The translations under genes were made by a program, and so were the position numbers. This document shows positions 7,634 to 15,569 of a stretch of DNA of 64,000 bases, piece after piece. Positions within the stretch are counted from its first letter, which is position 1. Each line of letters begins with the position of its first letter. Source of the stretch: JAZKFT01 sp039925965 (GTDB lineage Bacteria; Bacteroidota; Bacteroidia; Chitinophagales; Chitinophagaceae); NCBI GenBank assembly GCA_039925965.1, contig JBDSXW010000103.1, positions 1 to 64,000 of the forward strand, read 5' to 3'. The notes under the pieces are model-generated. The model searched no databases and had not been told where the DNA came from. It worked only from the letters and a program-made list of their open reading frames with translations.

Positions 7634-7736
7634 TTACTAACCCAAGCCTTCAGCATTTGGAAGTGGGGAGCATATTTTTAACACGCTGCCAAATACCCCC
7701 GCCAGTAGTCCCAAGGCTGAAGCTTTGGGTTAGTAA
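7634..7736. repeat. Palindromic repeat element (about 103 bp)
   Basis: Near-perfect inverted arms TTACTAACCCAAGCCTTCAGC (first 20 bases given by 7634-7653) and its complement at 7716-7736 flank about 60 bp. The layout is that of a REP/MITE-like element. It lies in the 435-bp space between the Ro60-like gene and the Y-RNA array; the remainder of that space holds only the small open frame at 7449-7631. Confidence 0.55.
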
Positions 7737-7838
7737 GGAAGTTCTTTTATAAAGCCAACCCATCGTTTCCAATTGTAAGACTTCATTTATCTCATTAGCT
7801 TGACGCCAAAGCGAAGTCTCGGCACTCCCATTTTTTGT

Positions 7839-9359
7839 TTACAATATTGTTTCATTGATCAGCTTCACTGCATTGCTACCGTTGTCGATAGCCTGCAACA
7901 CATCGAAGATCTTATCGCTCCAACCTGCTACCAGGTACACGCTATTTTGCTCAACGCTCAGTGGTGTGTTGCCATGACCAGCCAGGTCGAACAGGTATAG
8001 CTTAGCGGCTGGCGCTATTTTTTTGTACTGCTTCCACAGGCCAGCCAGCGTCTCATCGGTACCATGGCTGTTCCACAACTGGCAGTCGGTGAATACCATC
8101 ACTTTGTCCACGACCTTGTTACGGTTCAGCAGGTCTTTTATAACCAGGTAACCATTGGTGCTGTAACCCACTTCACCCTCACGGCGGTAGAACTCCTGCA
8201 CATTGGCCAGGATGTTTTGCTTTGGCATATTGATGATCTTCCAGCTGTCACCAAACATACCGGTTACCACGTTTTCGCAACGGCTTTGCAGCAGCATCGC
8301 CAGCATCAGGCCGATGTCAAAGTTCATCACTTTGCTTTTGGCGCTGATGGCTGTTTGCATGCTGCCACTGACATCCGCGGCGATCACCACTTTGGTGTCT
8401 TCGTCGTAACCGGCTATGTTGGCCGCACTCTGCAGGACAGCTGCTTCCAGGGCATCCAGCACTTTGCTTATACGACCGTTCTTCAACTCTTTCAGTTCAC
8501 GGTAGGCACTCAGGAAACGGAATGGCAGTTGCTTGCTGTTGGCCACTGCTTTCGCATTGCTCAGGTACTCGCATACTTTGTTCAGCGCCTCTTTACTTAC
8601 TTCAGCTTCCAGTATATTTCGCAGGTTACGTAGCGTGGCCATATAACCCATTTTGTTACTGAAGATCAGTTCTTCCCATTTGGCACGTATAGCGGCCTGC
8701 CTTAATGCAATATTGGCGAACTTCAATTGACCCACCGCACTCAATTCTACTTCCCAGGTATATGGTGCTTCCAGTTCGTCCTTTACTATTTTATTGAACA
8801 GAACCTGTTGTGCTTCATCCTTTGCTTTTGGGTGTACCAGGAACAACGCGTCTTTCAAAGTCACGTCTCCGTCACGGTTGTATTTCGCCAGTTGGTAAGC
8901 ATCGAATTTATTGAATGCTTCCGCCAAACCTTTCTGCAACTGCTTGCTCAGCTTGTTCAGTTTCTTTACTTCGGTACGTTCGTTTGCCAAAGCATAGTAT
9001 GCCAGCAGTTCGGTTATTTCATCTGCACGCTGTACTACACGATTCGTTAGTTTGCTCACGGTGCTGTTACCACTTTGCAGTTTTGCGAGTTCAACGGTTA
9101 GTACCAATGGCACGGTACGCAGGTGCATTTGCTCGCGGGTGTACACAGCCAGTTTGGCTACGAAGTCCGCGTTGTTCTTTGCAATCAGTTCCTTGATGCG
9201 CTGGAGCTTATCGCTAGCTTTCTCGTAGAACTGGTTGCTCAAACCAGCCGTAGCCACGGCGGTGTATAGATCCAATTGTGGCGTCAATACAAAAGCTTTT
9301 TCACTTTCGTAGTTGATTACCTGCTTTACTTGTTTACGCAGCTTGAGATTGAATTTCAT
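7839..9359 (-). CDS. rsr: Ro60/Rsr-like TROVE-domain RNA-binding protein
   Basis: This 506-residue protein resembles the bacterial Ro60 (Rsr) family: an alpha-helical HEAT-like TROVE ring (about residues 10-310) followed by a von Willebrand A domain with a MIDAS-type site DVSGSM (Asp329, Ser331, Ser333). Ro60 binds misfolded ncRNA ends in its central hole and Y RNA on its outer surface; in bacteria it works with PNPase or sits in rtcB repair operons. The ATG at 9359 is chosen over the longer frame because a strong AAGGAGG lies 8 bases upstream, unusual for this phylum. Six Y-RNA-like units follow on the same strand, exactly the expected partner RNAs. A palindrome shared with the WYL gene promoter lies 45 bp upstream of the start. 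Confidence 0.93.
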   Translation of the reverse strand: MKFNLKLRKQVKQVINYESEKAFVLTPQLDLYTAVATAGLSNQFYEKASDKLQRIKELIAKNNADFVAKLAVYTREQMHLRTVPLVLTVELAKLQSGNSTVSKLTNRVVQRADEITELLAYYALANERTEVKKLNKLSKQLQKGLAEAFNKFDAYQLAKYNRDGDVTLKDALFLVHPKAKDEAQQVLFNKIVKDELEAPYTWEVELSAVGQLKFANIALRQAAIRAKWEELIFSNKMGYMATLRNLRNILEAEVSKEALNKVCEYLSNAKAVANSKQLPFRFLSAYRELKELKNGRISKVLDALEAAVLQSAANIAGYDEDTKVVIAADVSGSMQTAISAKSKVMNFDIGLMLAMLLQSRCENVVTGMFGDSWKIINMPKQNILANVQEFYRREGEVGYSTNGYLVIKDLLNRNKVVDKVMVFTDCQLWNSHGTDETLAGLWKQYKKIAPAAKLYLFDLAGHGNTPLSVEQNSVYLVAGWSDKIFDVLQAIDNGSNAVKLINETIL

Positions 9360-9403
9360 AATAGTCCTCCTTTTTTCTTTGATAACACAAAGCTTCATTG
9401 CTA

Positions 9404-9424
9404 CTATGCAATCTATTTGCACAG
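9404..9424. promoter_or_regulatory. Palindromic operator upstream of the Ro60-like gene
   Basis: CTATGCAATCTATTTGCACA (with one further G) is an imperfect inverted repeat matching the perfect one at 9758-9782. About 60 bp around each copy is alignable (TTTGATARCACAAA...TGCAATCT.TTTGCACAGT), so the two promoters share an ancestral control segment. Likely ligand: the WYL regulator at 9819. Confidence 0.65.
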
Positions 9425-9757
9425 TAGGAATTATTTTTTGTGTTTGCTTGCTTTAAAGGTTACCAACCTTCGGAAGGTTGGCAACCGTTGAGCTTTTTTT
9501 CGTCGCTCCTTCAGGATTCGAACCCACTCTTTACATCACTGCAACAACCCGGCTCTAAATACGCTTCCCTACTTTGGCTGCGCATTTCGGTGTCCCGATA
9601 GTTATCGGGATAAAATCTATCCGTTTAAACGCGTGGCCTGCACGGCTTCATCCGGGCACTCCGCGGTTCCAGATTTTGCCGCCGCACTTCCTTTTATGCT
9701 AAAAAGCGTTTGCATCAAATGCTACTTCCGCACTTTGATAGCACAAACCTCAACCGC
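9425..9757. other. Intergenic space with hairpin, tRNA remnant and palindrome
   Basis: Between the two operators this 330-bp stretch holds a long hairpin at 9458-9486 (GGTTACCAACCTT and its near complement), a tRNA-like 3' end at about 9505-9565, and the palindrome TCCCGATAGTTATCGGGA at 9593-9610, of the same family as those found inside the tRNA array. No credible protein gene was seen. Confidence 0.5.
9505..9565 (-). pseudogene. Degenerate tRNA remnant
   Basis: On the minus strand GTGGG-TTCGAAT-CCTGA preserves a T-loop with a weak stem, followed by AGGAGCGA as a possible 3' acceptor strand. No matching 5' acceptor strand or D-arm was found. It looks like an isolated, decayed relative of the array at 15-17.3 kb. 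Confidence 0.4.
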
Positions 9758-9801
9758 CACTGTGCAATCTTTTTGCACAGTGAAATTTATTTTTAGATTT
9801 G
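9758..9801 (+). promoter_or_regulatory. Operator and promoter of the WYL regulator gene
   Basis: A perfect 10-bp inverted repeat (CACTGTGCAA and TTGCACAGTG with 5-bp spacer, 9758-9782) overlaps the -33 box TTTG (9772-9775). After 18 bp comes the -7 box TAGATTTG (9794-9801), an exact TAnnTTTG match. The start codon follows 17 bp later. An operator over the -33 box implies repression, or control by the WYL protein itself. Confidence 0.75.
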
Positions 9802-9818
9802 TTCAAAATATTTTCGCG

Positions 9819-10832
9819 ATGCCTGTTAACCGCAATGCCTTGATCCGCTACCGCACCATTGATAAGTGCCTGCAAAACCGCCGCCGCAAATGGACGATCG
9901 AAAACCTGATTGACGCCTGTAACGATGCGCTCTACGAATACGAAGGCATCGATAAAACGCTTAGTATGCGCACTATCCGCCTCGACCTGAACGCCATGCG
10001 AAGCGATAAGCTGGGCTACAATGCACCGATCATCGTAACGGATAGAAAATTCTACAGCTATGAAGACAGCGATTACTCCATTGCCAATATCCCACTAACC
10101 ACACAAGACCTGGGTATTCTGCAGGAGGTGAGCCACCTGCTGCAACAATTTAAAGGCTTTACGCATTTTAACGAGGTAAGCGAAATGGTGAATAAGCTGG
10201 AAGACAAGATCTACAGCGAACAACACCAACAGGCACCCGTAATTGATTTCGAAAAGAACGAATTGCTTACCGGCATTGAATGGCTCGACATTCTGTACAA
10301 AGCCATTATTAGGCAAACGACCTTGTTACTTTCCTATCAATCGTTTAAAGCAAGGCAAGCCAGCGACATTATTTTTTACCCCTACCTGCTGAAAGAATAC
10401 CGCAACCGTTGGTTTGTGCTGGGCATGAAAAAGACTGGCAAAGAGATTTGCACGTTCGCGCTGGATCGCATTCAGAATATCATTATTCAAGACAAAGAAC
10501 TATTCAAACAGCATAAGGATTTTGAAGCCCATACTTACTTTGATCATATCATCGGTGTTACGCGCAATGCAGCTGAAAAGCCCACCAACATTGTGTTTTG
10601 GGCCAGCACCTATCAAACCCCTTACATAAAAACCAAGCCGATTCATGCTTCGCAAAAAATAGTAGAGGAGGTAAGGGGCGGCACGCATTTCTCCATCGAT
10701 GTCATCCCCAACTTTGAACTGGAACGGGAACTGATGGGCTTTGGTGAAGGCATTAAAGTGCTATCGCCAAATAGCCTCGTGCGTAGTATCAGGCGGAAGC
10801 TCCGGCTAATGCATGAATTGTATAAAAGCTGA
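9819..10832 (+). CDS. WYL-domain transcriptional regulator
   Basis: A 337-residue protein with an N-terminal winged-helix region (about residues 1-75, rich in RNRRRKWTIENLI-type basic helix) and a C-terminal WYL domain (about 140-230) containing the typical FYPYLLKEYRNRWFVLG and FALDRIQNI strands. WYL proteins sense nucleic-acid or nucleotide ligands and commonly control defence and RNA-repair loci. The upstream frame is open to 9633, but the ATG at 9819 is preferred because a complete promoter ends at 9801. It is divergent from the Ro60-like gene with a shared operator on both sides, so it probably controls both. Confidence 0.9.
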   Translation: MPVNRNALIRYRTIDKCLQNRRRKWTIENLIDACNDALYEYEGIDKTLSMRTIRLDLNAMRSDKLGYNAPIIVTDRKFYSYEDSDYSIANIPLTTQDLGILQEVSHLLQQFKGFTHFNEVSEMVNKLEDKIYSEQHQQAPVIDFEKNELLTGIEWLDILYKAIIRQTTLLLSYQSFKARQASDIIFYPYLLKEYRNRWFVLGMKKTGKEICTFALDRIQNIIIQDKELFKQHKDFEAHTYFDHIIGVTRNAAEKPTNIVFWASTYQTPYIKTKPIHASQKIVEEVRGGTHFSIDVIPNFELERELMGFGEGIKVLSPNSLVRSIRRKLRLMHELYKS

Positions 10833-10834
10833 AA

Positions 10835-10870
10835 AACGCCAACAAGGCTTTAGTAAACCTTATTGGCATT
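10835..10870. terminator. Bidirectional terminator between convergent genes
   Basis: Arms AACGCCAACAAGGCTT and AACCTTATTGGCATT flank a 5-nt loop and are bordered by A-rich and T-rich stretches. The hairpin begins 3 bp after the WYL stop and ends 9 bp before the stop of the converging basic protein. Confidence 0.65.
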
Positions 10871-10878
10871 TTATTTCG

Positions 10879-11622
10879 TCAAGGGAGATCAAGGTCATCT
10901 AACATTTCTGCCAGGGTTTGCTTCCGGAATCTATATTTCGCCTTTTCTGAATTGTCCCAATCCTTCCATCTTCTGTTGCTTTGCCCCAAGAGGCGATTGA
11001 GCTCATTGCGCTTATTAGTCTTCTCCAGGTAATCCCTGATTTCGTCTTCTCTTTGTTCCAATAATTCATCTACCGCCTTAACTTTTGTAATCTGTTTTTG
11101 CCGTATCCTTAATACAAAACGCCATTGCTCTTTGAATACATACACTTTTACAAGTTCATTTCTCCATTTGTGCTTTACATACTTTTCTTCAAACAAAGCT
11201 TTTCCCTTTTCAGAGAAATTCATTTTTACAAAAGCACTATGCTCGGGGTGCAGAACAGTTTGTTTTATCGGCTCCCAGTTCTTGCGCTTTTTTAAATACT
11301 TTGGCTTGCGCTTGAAATCCTTTCTGTTACAATATTCTACCTTGTTTATTTTGTCAAGTATCTTTTGATAGAATGGCGCAGCCTTGCTTCTGGCAACATC
11401 ATCACGCAAAACAAAATACCTTTTCCAACCCTTTATAATGGGAGGATCGAGGTCTAAATAACCCAGCTTTTTTTGTTGCTCTGTGATCTGCATTCGTTCT
11501 CTGTGAAGACCGAGTAAGAATCTCTCATGAGCTGTTTTTACATCCCTCTTTTTTTGACGGGCAGTTTTTAATTTGTAGCAAAGTATTTCGCTACCAAATT
11601 GATCAATAAGTTTTTTGTCCAT
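10879..11622 (-). CDS. Basic, charged protein of unknown function
   Basis: 247 residues, very rich in Lys, Arg, Glu and Gln, with several KR-dense patches (KRKPKYLKKRKNW at about 103-115; RFRKQTLAEMLDDLD at the C-terminus). It has no signal peptide or membrane segment and looks largely helical. The composition suits nucleic-acid binding, but no motif was recognised. It is the last gene of a four-gene minus-strand operon with two AAA ATPases and an RNase H-like protein, so an RNA- or RNP-related role is inferred from context only. Confidence 0.7.
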   Translation of the reverse strand: MDKKLIDQFGSEILCYKLKTARQKKRDVKTAHERFLLGLHRERMQITEQQKKLGYLDLDPPIIKGWKRYFVLRDDVARSKAAPFYQKILDKINKVEYCNRKDFKRKPKYLKKRKNWEPIKQTVLHPEHSAFVKMNFSEKGKALFEEKYVKHKWRNELVKVYVFKEQWRFVLRIRQKQITKVKAVDELLEQREDEIRDYLEKTNKRNELNRLLGQSNRRWKDWDNSEKAKYRFRKQTLAEMLDDLDLP

Positions 11623-11733
11623 AATAAAGTTTTTAGTTCCGATCGTTCAATGCCACCACATGATGGCGTGTACTTCAATTGCTTTATGGACATTTGATTT
11701 TTTTTCATTTCAGTTTATTTATTGCTTGTTTGT

Positions 11734-12807
11734 TTAATTTTCTATCATCTGTTCCATCCTTCTGAAACCGATAACGCTTACCTGCTTAGGCTCGTATCGG
11801 GTCTCTCCCGGGTTTGAAATTTCAGCTATGGTCATGGGCTGAGTGATTGTTTCTGTAAAACCAAAATGGTCGCTTAACCGTTGTGCTTTGGCGATACCCA
11901 ACTTCCCAAATTCATACCTGGCAATCAATCTTCCTTTACGCATCAATGCGCTGTCTATCAGGGTAAGCGAACTATTAAACGTACAGATGATCTGTACATT
12001 CAAAAAATCCGCCAGCAACCCATCAGAAATATTCAGCAGGTTTGATACCGCTGCATTATTACTGATCTTCCTGTCCATAATTACATTTTCTGCATCCTCA
12101 ATGATCAACACACTATTCGGGTTATTCACCAGCAACTGAATAAAATCCGGGCTAGTAATATCTCCTGCTATATTGGGTGAAACAAAAAGTATCCGCTTCT
12201 TTATCTTACCGATCAGGTAGCGGAGGTAAGTTGTTTTTCCTGTGCCAGGCAACCCATGCAGCAATACGATTCCCTTGTCCTTATCCCTGCAAAGCCTTTT
12301 ACAAATAGTATCGTTTACCTCTTTGAAATCGTCGTCGTAAAATAGATCCAGGTCGAGTTTGGTTCGTTTTACTTCCAGCTCTTTCAGCTCAAGACCATTC
12401 CTGCTCCTGCTGATCAGATTTATTTCCAAGGGCTTTCTCCGACTCCGCTCTTTGAACTTCTTCACCATGCGGGTGCATTCTGTAATGAAATCGCCCTGGC
12501 TGCCGTCGTGGTAAATCTCACAGTAACGGTCATCGAATTCCAGTATGCAGCCATTCTGCAGTACCACGAAGGTTTCATCAAATACATAGTTCTTCTTGCT
12601 GTTGTCGTACCGCCTGTAGCCATGTATGGATGTCACCAGATGCCCGAAATGGCTGGTGATCGCTTCCAGCGCTTTTTCGCCATCGATACCCCAGATATAG
12701 TTGGAGCTGGGTATCTTTTGAAAGCAATACAGGAAAAGCGATTTCCCACATAAGAAGCCGTTGTCAAAAACGCTGTTGGCATTTATTACTTTTTGTTGAT
12801 CGTCCAT
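11734..12807 (-). CDS. BCS1-like AAA ATPase, copy 1
   Basis: 357 residues. A divergent N-terminal half (about 1-150) precedes an AAA module with Walker A GLPGTGKT (185-192), Walker B VLIIED (233-238), a sensor-like TFNSS and an arginine-finger region MRKGRLIARYEFG. The MRKGR...FG pattern is typical of the BCS1/FtsH-like AAA subgroup. This copy lacks the N-terminal transmembrane helix of its paralogue at 13526. The two are about the same past residue 150, so they arose by duplication and may form mixed hexamers. AAA proteins of this type thread or remodel proteins or RNPs; the substrate is unknown here. Confidence 0.88.
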   Translation of the reverse strand: MDDQQKVINANSVFDNGFLCGKSLFLYCFQKIPSSNYIWGIDGEKALEAITSHFGHLVTSIHGYRRYDNSKKNYVFDETFVVLQNGCILEFDDRYCEIYHDGSQGDFITECTRMVKKFKERSRRKPLEINLISRSRNGLELKELEVKRTKLDLDLFYDDDFKEVNDTICKRLCRDKDKGIVLLHGLPGTGKTTYLRYLIGKIKKRILFVSPNIAGDITSPDFIQLLVNNPNSVLIIEDAENVIMDRKISNNAAVSNLLNISDGLLADFLNVQIICTFNSSLTLIDSALMRKGRLIARYEFGKLGIAKAQRLSDHFGFTETITQPMTIAEISNPGETRYEPKQVSVIGFRRMEQMIEN

Positions 12808-12934
12808 TATTCAGTTTTTATAAATAGGGTTACAACAATTGTTTGCTTACCTGCTATTTCAGTAAAGAGTTAGTCTTTCCATATTCGTGTTTATTTTTAT
12901 AAACCGCCACCACATGAAGTGATGGCGGTCATCG

Positions 12935-13441
12935 TTATTGCACCACTTTATTAGCCCAGCAGCTACTCGCAAAAGCATGCGGTTTAGCCCTGAAGGCGAA
13001 ACCCATCCCCATGATATATCCCATTGCATCTTTCAGCGCATCGTTGCTTTTAAAGTTTGGGTTGGTGTTGATATCGGCATGTACTTCCATGTCTACATTA
13101 AACTCCGTGAACAGGTGACACAGCTCGTACGCGATCTCAATACTTTTTCCTACTTCTACCAGCATCCTTTCTTTGATGCTCATTTTTTGTAGTGAGATTT
13201 CGTTGTGGATGAACATGAATCCGCCTTTTCCCTTGCGGAGAAATACAATTACGGTGGCGAATTCGGTGCCCCTTCCTTTTACCTGGCTATCGGTACCAAT
13301 ACATACTTTTATCGGGTGGCCGTTTGCTTTTTCACGCAGCAATACTTCCCTTACTTCGTTCACGATTGGCTTCCTGATCCTTGTTCCATCCAGTTTCCTC
13401 CATTGCTGTGGCTGTTCCATTGGTTTGTTTTTGTATGCCAC
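12935..13441 (-). CDS. RNase H-like fold protein, DUF458 type (copy 1)
   Basis: 168 residues. The strand VCIGTDSQVKG, followed by FATVIVFLRKGKGGFMF and a second acidic strand MEVHADINTNP, matches the RNase H-like DUF458 family (about 150 residues, usually described with a YkuK-like protein). The acidic residues after these strands occupy the positions that bind metal in RNase H folds. It lies between two AAA ATPase genes. A close second copy is encoded at 49628-50101, with matching sequence through most of its length. Catalytic activity has not been shown for the family to my knowledge. Confidence 0.8.
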   Translation of the reverse strand: MAYKNKPMEQPQQWRKLDGTRIRKPIVNEVREVLLREKANGHPIKVCIGTDSQVKGRGTEFATVIVFLRKGKGGFMFIHNEISLQKMSIKERMLVEVGKSIEIAYELCHLFTEFNVDMEVHADINTNPNFKSNDALKDAMGYIMGMGFAFRAKPHAFASSCWANKVVQ

Positions 13442-13525
13442 AGCAGCGGTCGGCAGGTTATGCTTTATGCCGCTGTGGCAATGGTGTTTTGTTGTTAATC
13501 CAATTTTTCAAATGCTTGTTGTTAT

Positions 13526-14692
13526 TTAATTTTCGATCATTTCCTCCATCCTTCTGAAGCCGATCACGCTTACTTTTTTAGCTTCATAGTGGGTCTCTTC
13601 CGGATTGGTAATCTCGGCCAGTGTCATGGGGCTGGTAATGACCTGTTGCATACCTAAGTGGTCGCTCAAAGCCTGTGCCTTGGCAGCATTCAGCTTTCCA
13701 AACTCATATTTTGCAATCAGTCTTCCCTTGCGCAGTAAGGCACTGTCTACCATGCTCAGTTCGCTGTTGAAGGTGCAGATGATCTGTACATTCAGGCAGT
13801 CGCTCAGCAGACCGTCGCTGATATTCAGCAGGTTGCTTACGCTACTCTGGCTGCTGTATTTTCGATCCATAATAATGTTCTCCGCATCTTCTATTACCAG
13901 CACTGCGTTGGGGTTTTCCAGCAGCAGGTCCATAAATTCGGGGTTCATTAAATTGCCCGCTACCGCTGGGGATACAAATAGTACCTTCTTGGCCATTTGT
14001 CCTATTAAATGACGCAGATAAGTTGTTTTTCCAGTGCCTGGCAATCCATGCAGCAGTATGATCCCTTTGTCATTTTCCTTTGCCAGTCTTGTTTTGATGG
14101 TGGCATCCACTGCTTTAAAATCGTCATTGTAGTAGCGGCCAATATCCAGAGTTGTAGGTTTGATAGCCAGGGTTTTTAGTTCAAGGCTGTTGTTGCAGGT
14201 GGTGATGATATTGATTTCATAATCCTCTTCTTTCTGTGGCGATTTAAATGCCTTGAATGCGTCCACCATCCTGTTGGCAATATCATAATTGGTGTTGCCG
14301 AACAATACTTCAACCCAGCTTTCTCCCACCAGCACCAGCACGTTTCCATCTAATTTAAAAAGTGTTTTAGAAAACTCTGTCTGATCTTTTTGCCAGTTAT
14401 GATAGTTGCGTTGGTAGGTTGCTTTTACGGGGCCAAAGACCCCGCTATCAACCAAGTCAAACACTTTGTCGCTTTCGATATCTCCGATATATGAAATACA
14501 CGGAACCGTTTTAAATTCTTTCAGGTAGAATGCCTTTGCTTCAATAAAATTGTCACTGAAGATAGTTATCGGCTTTTCGTTTCTGAACATCCTTTTTAGT
14601 TGTTGCCATTTGAGTTGAAGCCAGCCAGTGCATCCCGGAAGGAGTAGCATTGCGAGGCGCAAAAGCAATAGGACTAGTATGATCGTTGCCAT
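13526..14692 (-). CDS. Membrane-anchored BCS1-like AAA ATPase, copy 2
   Basis: 388 residues. It starts with a hydrophobic helix (about 3-20), like BCS1 proteins, then a partner/substrate domain, then the AAA core with Walker A GLPGTGKT (217-224), Walker B VLVIED (264-269) and LLRKGRLIAKYEFG. It heads a minus-strand operon (AAA2, RNase H-like, AAA1, basic protein), with gaps of 84, 127 and 111 bp. The tRNA array lies upstream on the same strand, 304 bp away. Its paralogue lacks the membrane anchor, so one copy may act at the membrane and the other in the cytosol. Confidence 0.9.
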   Translation of the reverse strand: MATIILVLLLLRLAMLLLPGCTGWLQLKWQQLKRMFRNEKPITIFSDNFIEAKAFYLKEFKTVPCISYIGDIESDKVFDLVDSGVFGPVKATYQRNYHNWQKDQTEFSKTLFKLDGNVLVLVGESWVEVLFGNTNYDIANRMVDAFKAFKSPQKEEDYEINIITTCNNSLELKTLAIKPTTLDIGRYYNDDFKAVDATIKTRLAKENDKGIILLHGLPGTGKTTYLRHLIGQMAKKVLFVSPAVAGNLMNPEFMDLLLENPNAVLVIEDAENIIMDRKYSSQSSVSNLLNISDGLLSDCLNVQIICTFNSELSMVDSALLRKGRLIAKYEFGKLNAAKAQALSDHLGMQQVITSPMTLAEITNPEETHYEAKKVSVIGFRRMEEMIEN

Positions 14693-14699
14693 ATAATAT

Positions 14700-14990
14700 T
14701 TTTAATTTGATGATGATTGTTTTGTAGTTATAGACAATTGGGTGTTTTGGGCGTATCCCCGCCATCAATGCACGAATGTTGTAAATGTCTGCTGGCGGGG
14801 TCGGGCTTTTCACTGCAAGTTCGCCGCCGCATACGGCCTTCGCAGCTTCGCACTTGTGCAAGCGTTTGCGGCGTTACGGGCTTTTCGTTGCAATCCCTTA
14901 CGCAGCTTTCGCTATGCAATTCGCTGATGGCTACCAATATCTTTTTTTACCAGAACAAGCATGATCTTTTTTTTAGTTGTTTATTATTAC
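14700..14990. repeat. Intergenic repeat-like segment with nested inverted repeats
   Basis: This 300-bp gap holds short inverted pairs such as CCCCGCCA/TGGCGGGG (about 14757-14799) and GCAAGTTCGCCGCCGCA / TTGCGGCG with CTTGTGCAAG between them, plus a duplicated GGGCTTTTCRYTGCAA (about 14802 and 14878). The structure resembles multi-copy intergenic elements of Bacteroidota. Several short frames overlap but none looks like a gene. Confidence 0.4.
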
Positions 14991-14996
14991 TGATTG

Positions 14997-15067
14997 CACG
15001 GACTAAAGGGCTCGAACCTTTGTGACCGGTTTTGGAGACCGGGATGTTGCCATTACATCAAATCCGT
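14997..15067 (-). tRNA. tRNA-Trp(CCA)-like
   Basis: Acceptor ACGGATT/AGTCCGT pairs at all 7 positions; D-stem ATGT/ACAT; anticodon stem CCGGT/ACCGG with loop CTCCAAA (CCA); T-arm AAAGG-TTCGAGC-CCTTT; discriminator G, as expected for Trp. Last gene of the array in the transcription direction. CCA end not encoded. Confidence 0.85.
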
Positions 15068-15086
15068 GTGTGTGAGTCGTCGCTTT

Positions 15087-15148
15087 AAACCTATAAGGTC
15101 TTATCAGTCATTCATCCTGTTTCAATCCCGAAAAGACCTTATAGGTTT
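15087..15148. repeat. Perfect 16-bp inverted repeat element
   Basis: AAACCTATAAGGTCTT (15087-15102) and its exact complement (15133-15148) are separated by 30 bp. It fills the space between tRNA-Trp and tRNA-Phe and probably forms a REP-type hairpin. Confidence 0.6.
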
Positions 15149-15187
15149 TTGTAAATCCCAAATGCCTTTACCAGCTTTTACGACTTG

Positions 15188-15261
15188 TGGTGCCCCGGGG
15201 AATCGAACCCCGCTCCCTGGTTTTTCAGGCCAGTGCATAAAACCGTCTCTGCCAAAGCACC
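15188..15261 (-). tRNA. tRNA-Phe(GAA)-like
   Basis: Acceptor GGTGCTT/GGGCACC pairs fully with G-U; short D-stem GCA/TGC; anticodon loop CTGAAAA (GAA) on a stem with one C-A mismatch; T-arm CGGGG-TTCGATT-CCCCG; discriminator A. Normal length (74). Confidence 0.85.
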
Positions 15262-15278
15262 AAATGCCTCTCCCCAGC

Positions 15279-15297
15279 CCCTCTCCAAAGGAGAGGG
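15279..15297. repeat. Short hairpin between tRNAs
   Basis: CCCTCTCC-AAA-GGAGAGGG forms an 8-bp stem with a 3-nt loop in the 44-bp spacer between tRNA-Phe and tRNA-Cys. It may be a processing signal or a REP fragment. Confidence 0.5.
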
Positions 15298-15305
15298 TAG
15301 CTCTG

Positions 15306-15379
15306 AGTTGTACAGAGGACTCGAACCTCTTTCTTCCGGTTTGCAGTCGGATGCATACAGCCATGTCTGCCAGTACAAC
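15306..15379 (-). tRNA. tRNA-Cys(GCA)-like
   Basis: Acceptor GTTGTAC/GTACAAC pairs perfectly; anticodon loop CTGCAAA (GCA) on TCCGA/CCGGA with one mismatch; T-arm AGAGG-TTCGAGT-CCTCT; discriminator T, the Cys identity base. The D-arm is weak (GCA...TGC). Confidence 0.82.
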
Positions 15380-15384
15380 AGTTG

Positions 15385-15472
15385 CGGAGGATGAAGGAGT
15401 CGAACCTTCGTACCAGTATCTCCGATAGCCAAAGCTTAGCAGGCCTGCACATTGCCACTCTGTCAATCCTCC
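15385..15472 (-). tRNA. tRNA-Ser(GCT)-like
   Basis: Acceptor GGAGGAT/ATCCTCC perfect; anticodon loop CTGCTAA (GCT) on a weak stem; long variable arm with hairpin TATC-GGA-GATA, as in class II tRNAs; T-arm GAAGG-TTCGACT-CCTTC; discriminator G, as in tRNA-Ser. Confidence 0.8.
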
Positions 15473-15482
15473 ATTTTGTTCG

Positions 15483-15564
15483 CGGAGAGAAAGGGACTCG
15501 AACCCCTGAACCATAATAGCCAACTGTTTTCAAGACAGCTTCCTCGACCTGCCGGGCCCTCTCC
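15483..15564 (-). tRNA. tRNA-Ser(TGA)-like
   Basis: Acceptor GGAGAGG/TCTCTCC; anticodon stem GCTGT/ACAGT with loop CTTGAAA (TGA); extended variable region; T-arm AGGGG-TTCGAGT-CCCTT; discriminator G. The D-arm is reduced (CC...GG). Confidence 0.82.
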
Positions 15565-15569
15565 GTTTG

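Noticed and set aside
8064..8633. 189-codon plus-strand frame opposite the TROVE gene
   Set aside because: Composition (many His, Gln, Val) is that of a complementary frame; the TROVE gene is unambiguous.
15122..15533. Overlapping open frames of 80-140 codons on both strands through the tRNA array
   Set aside because: They run across several cloverleaf-forming tRNAs and have no start signals or protein families; they are by-products of tRNA sequence.
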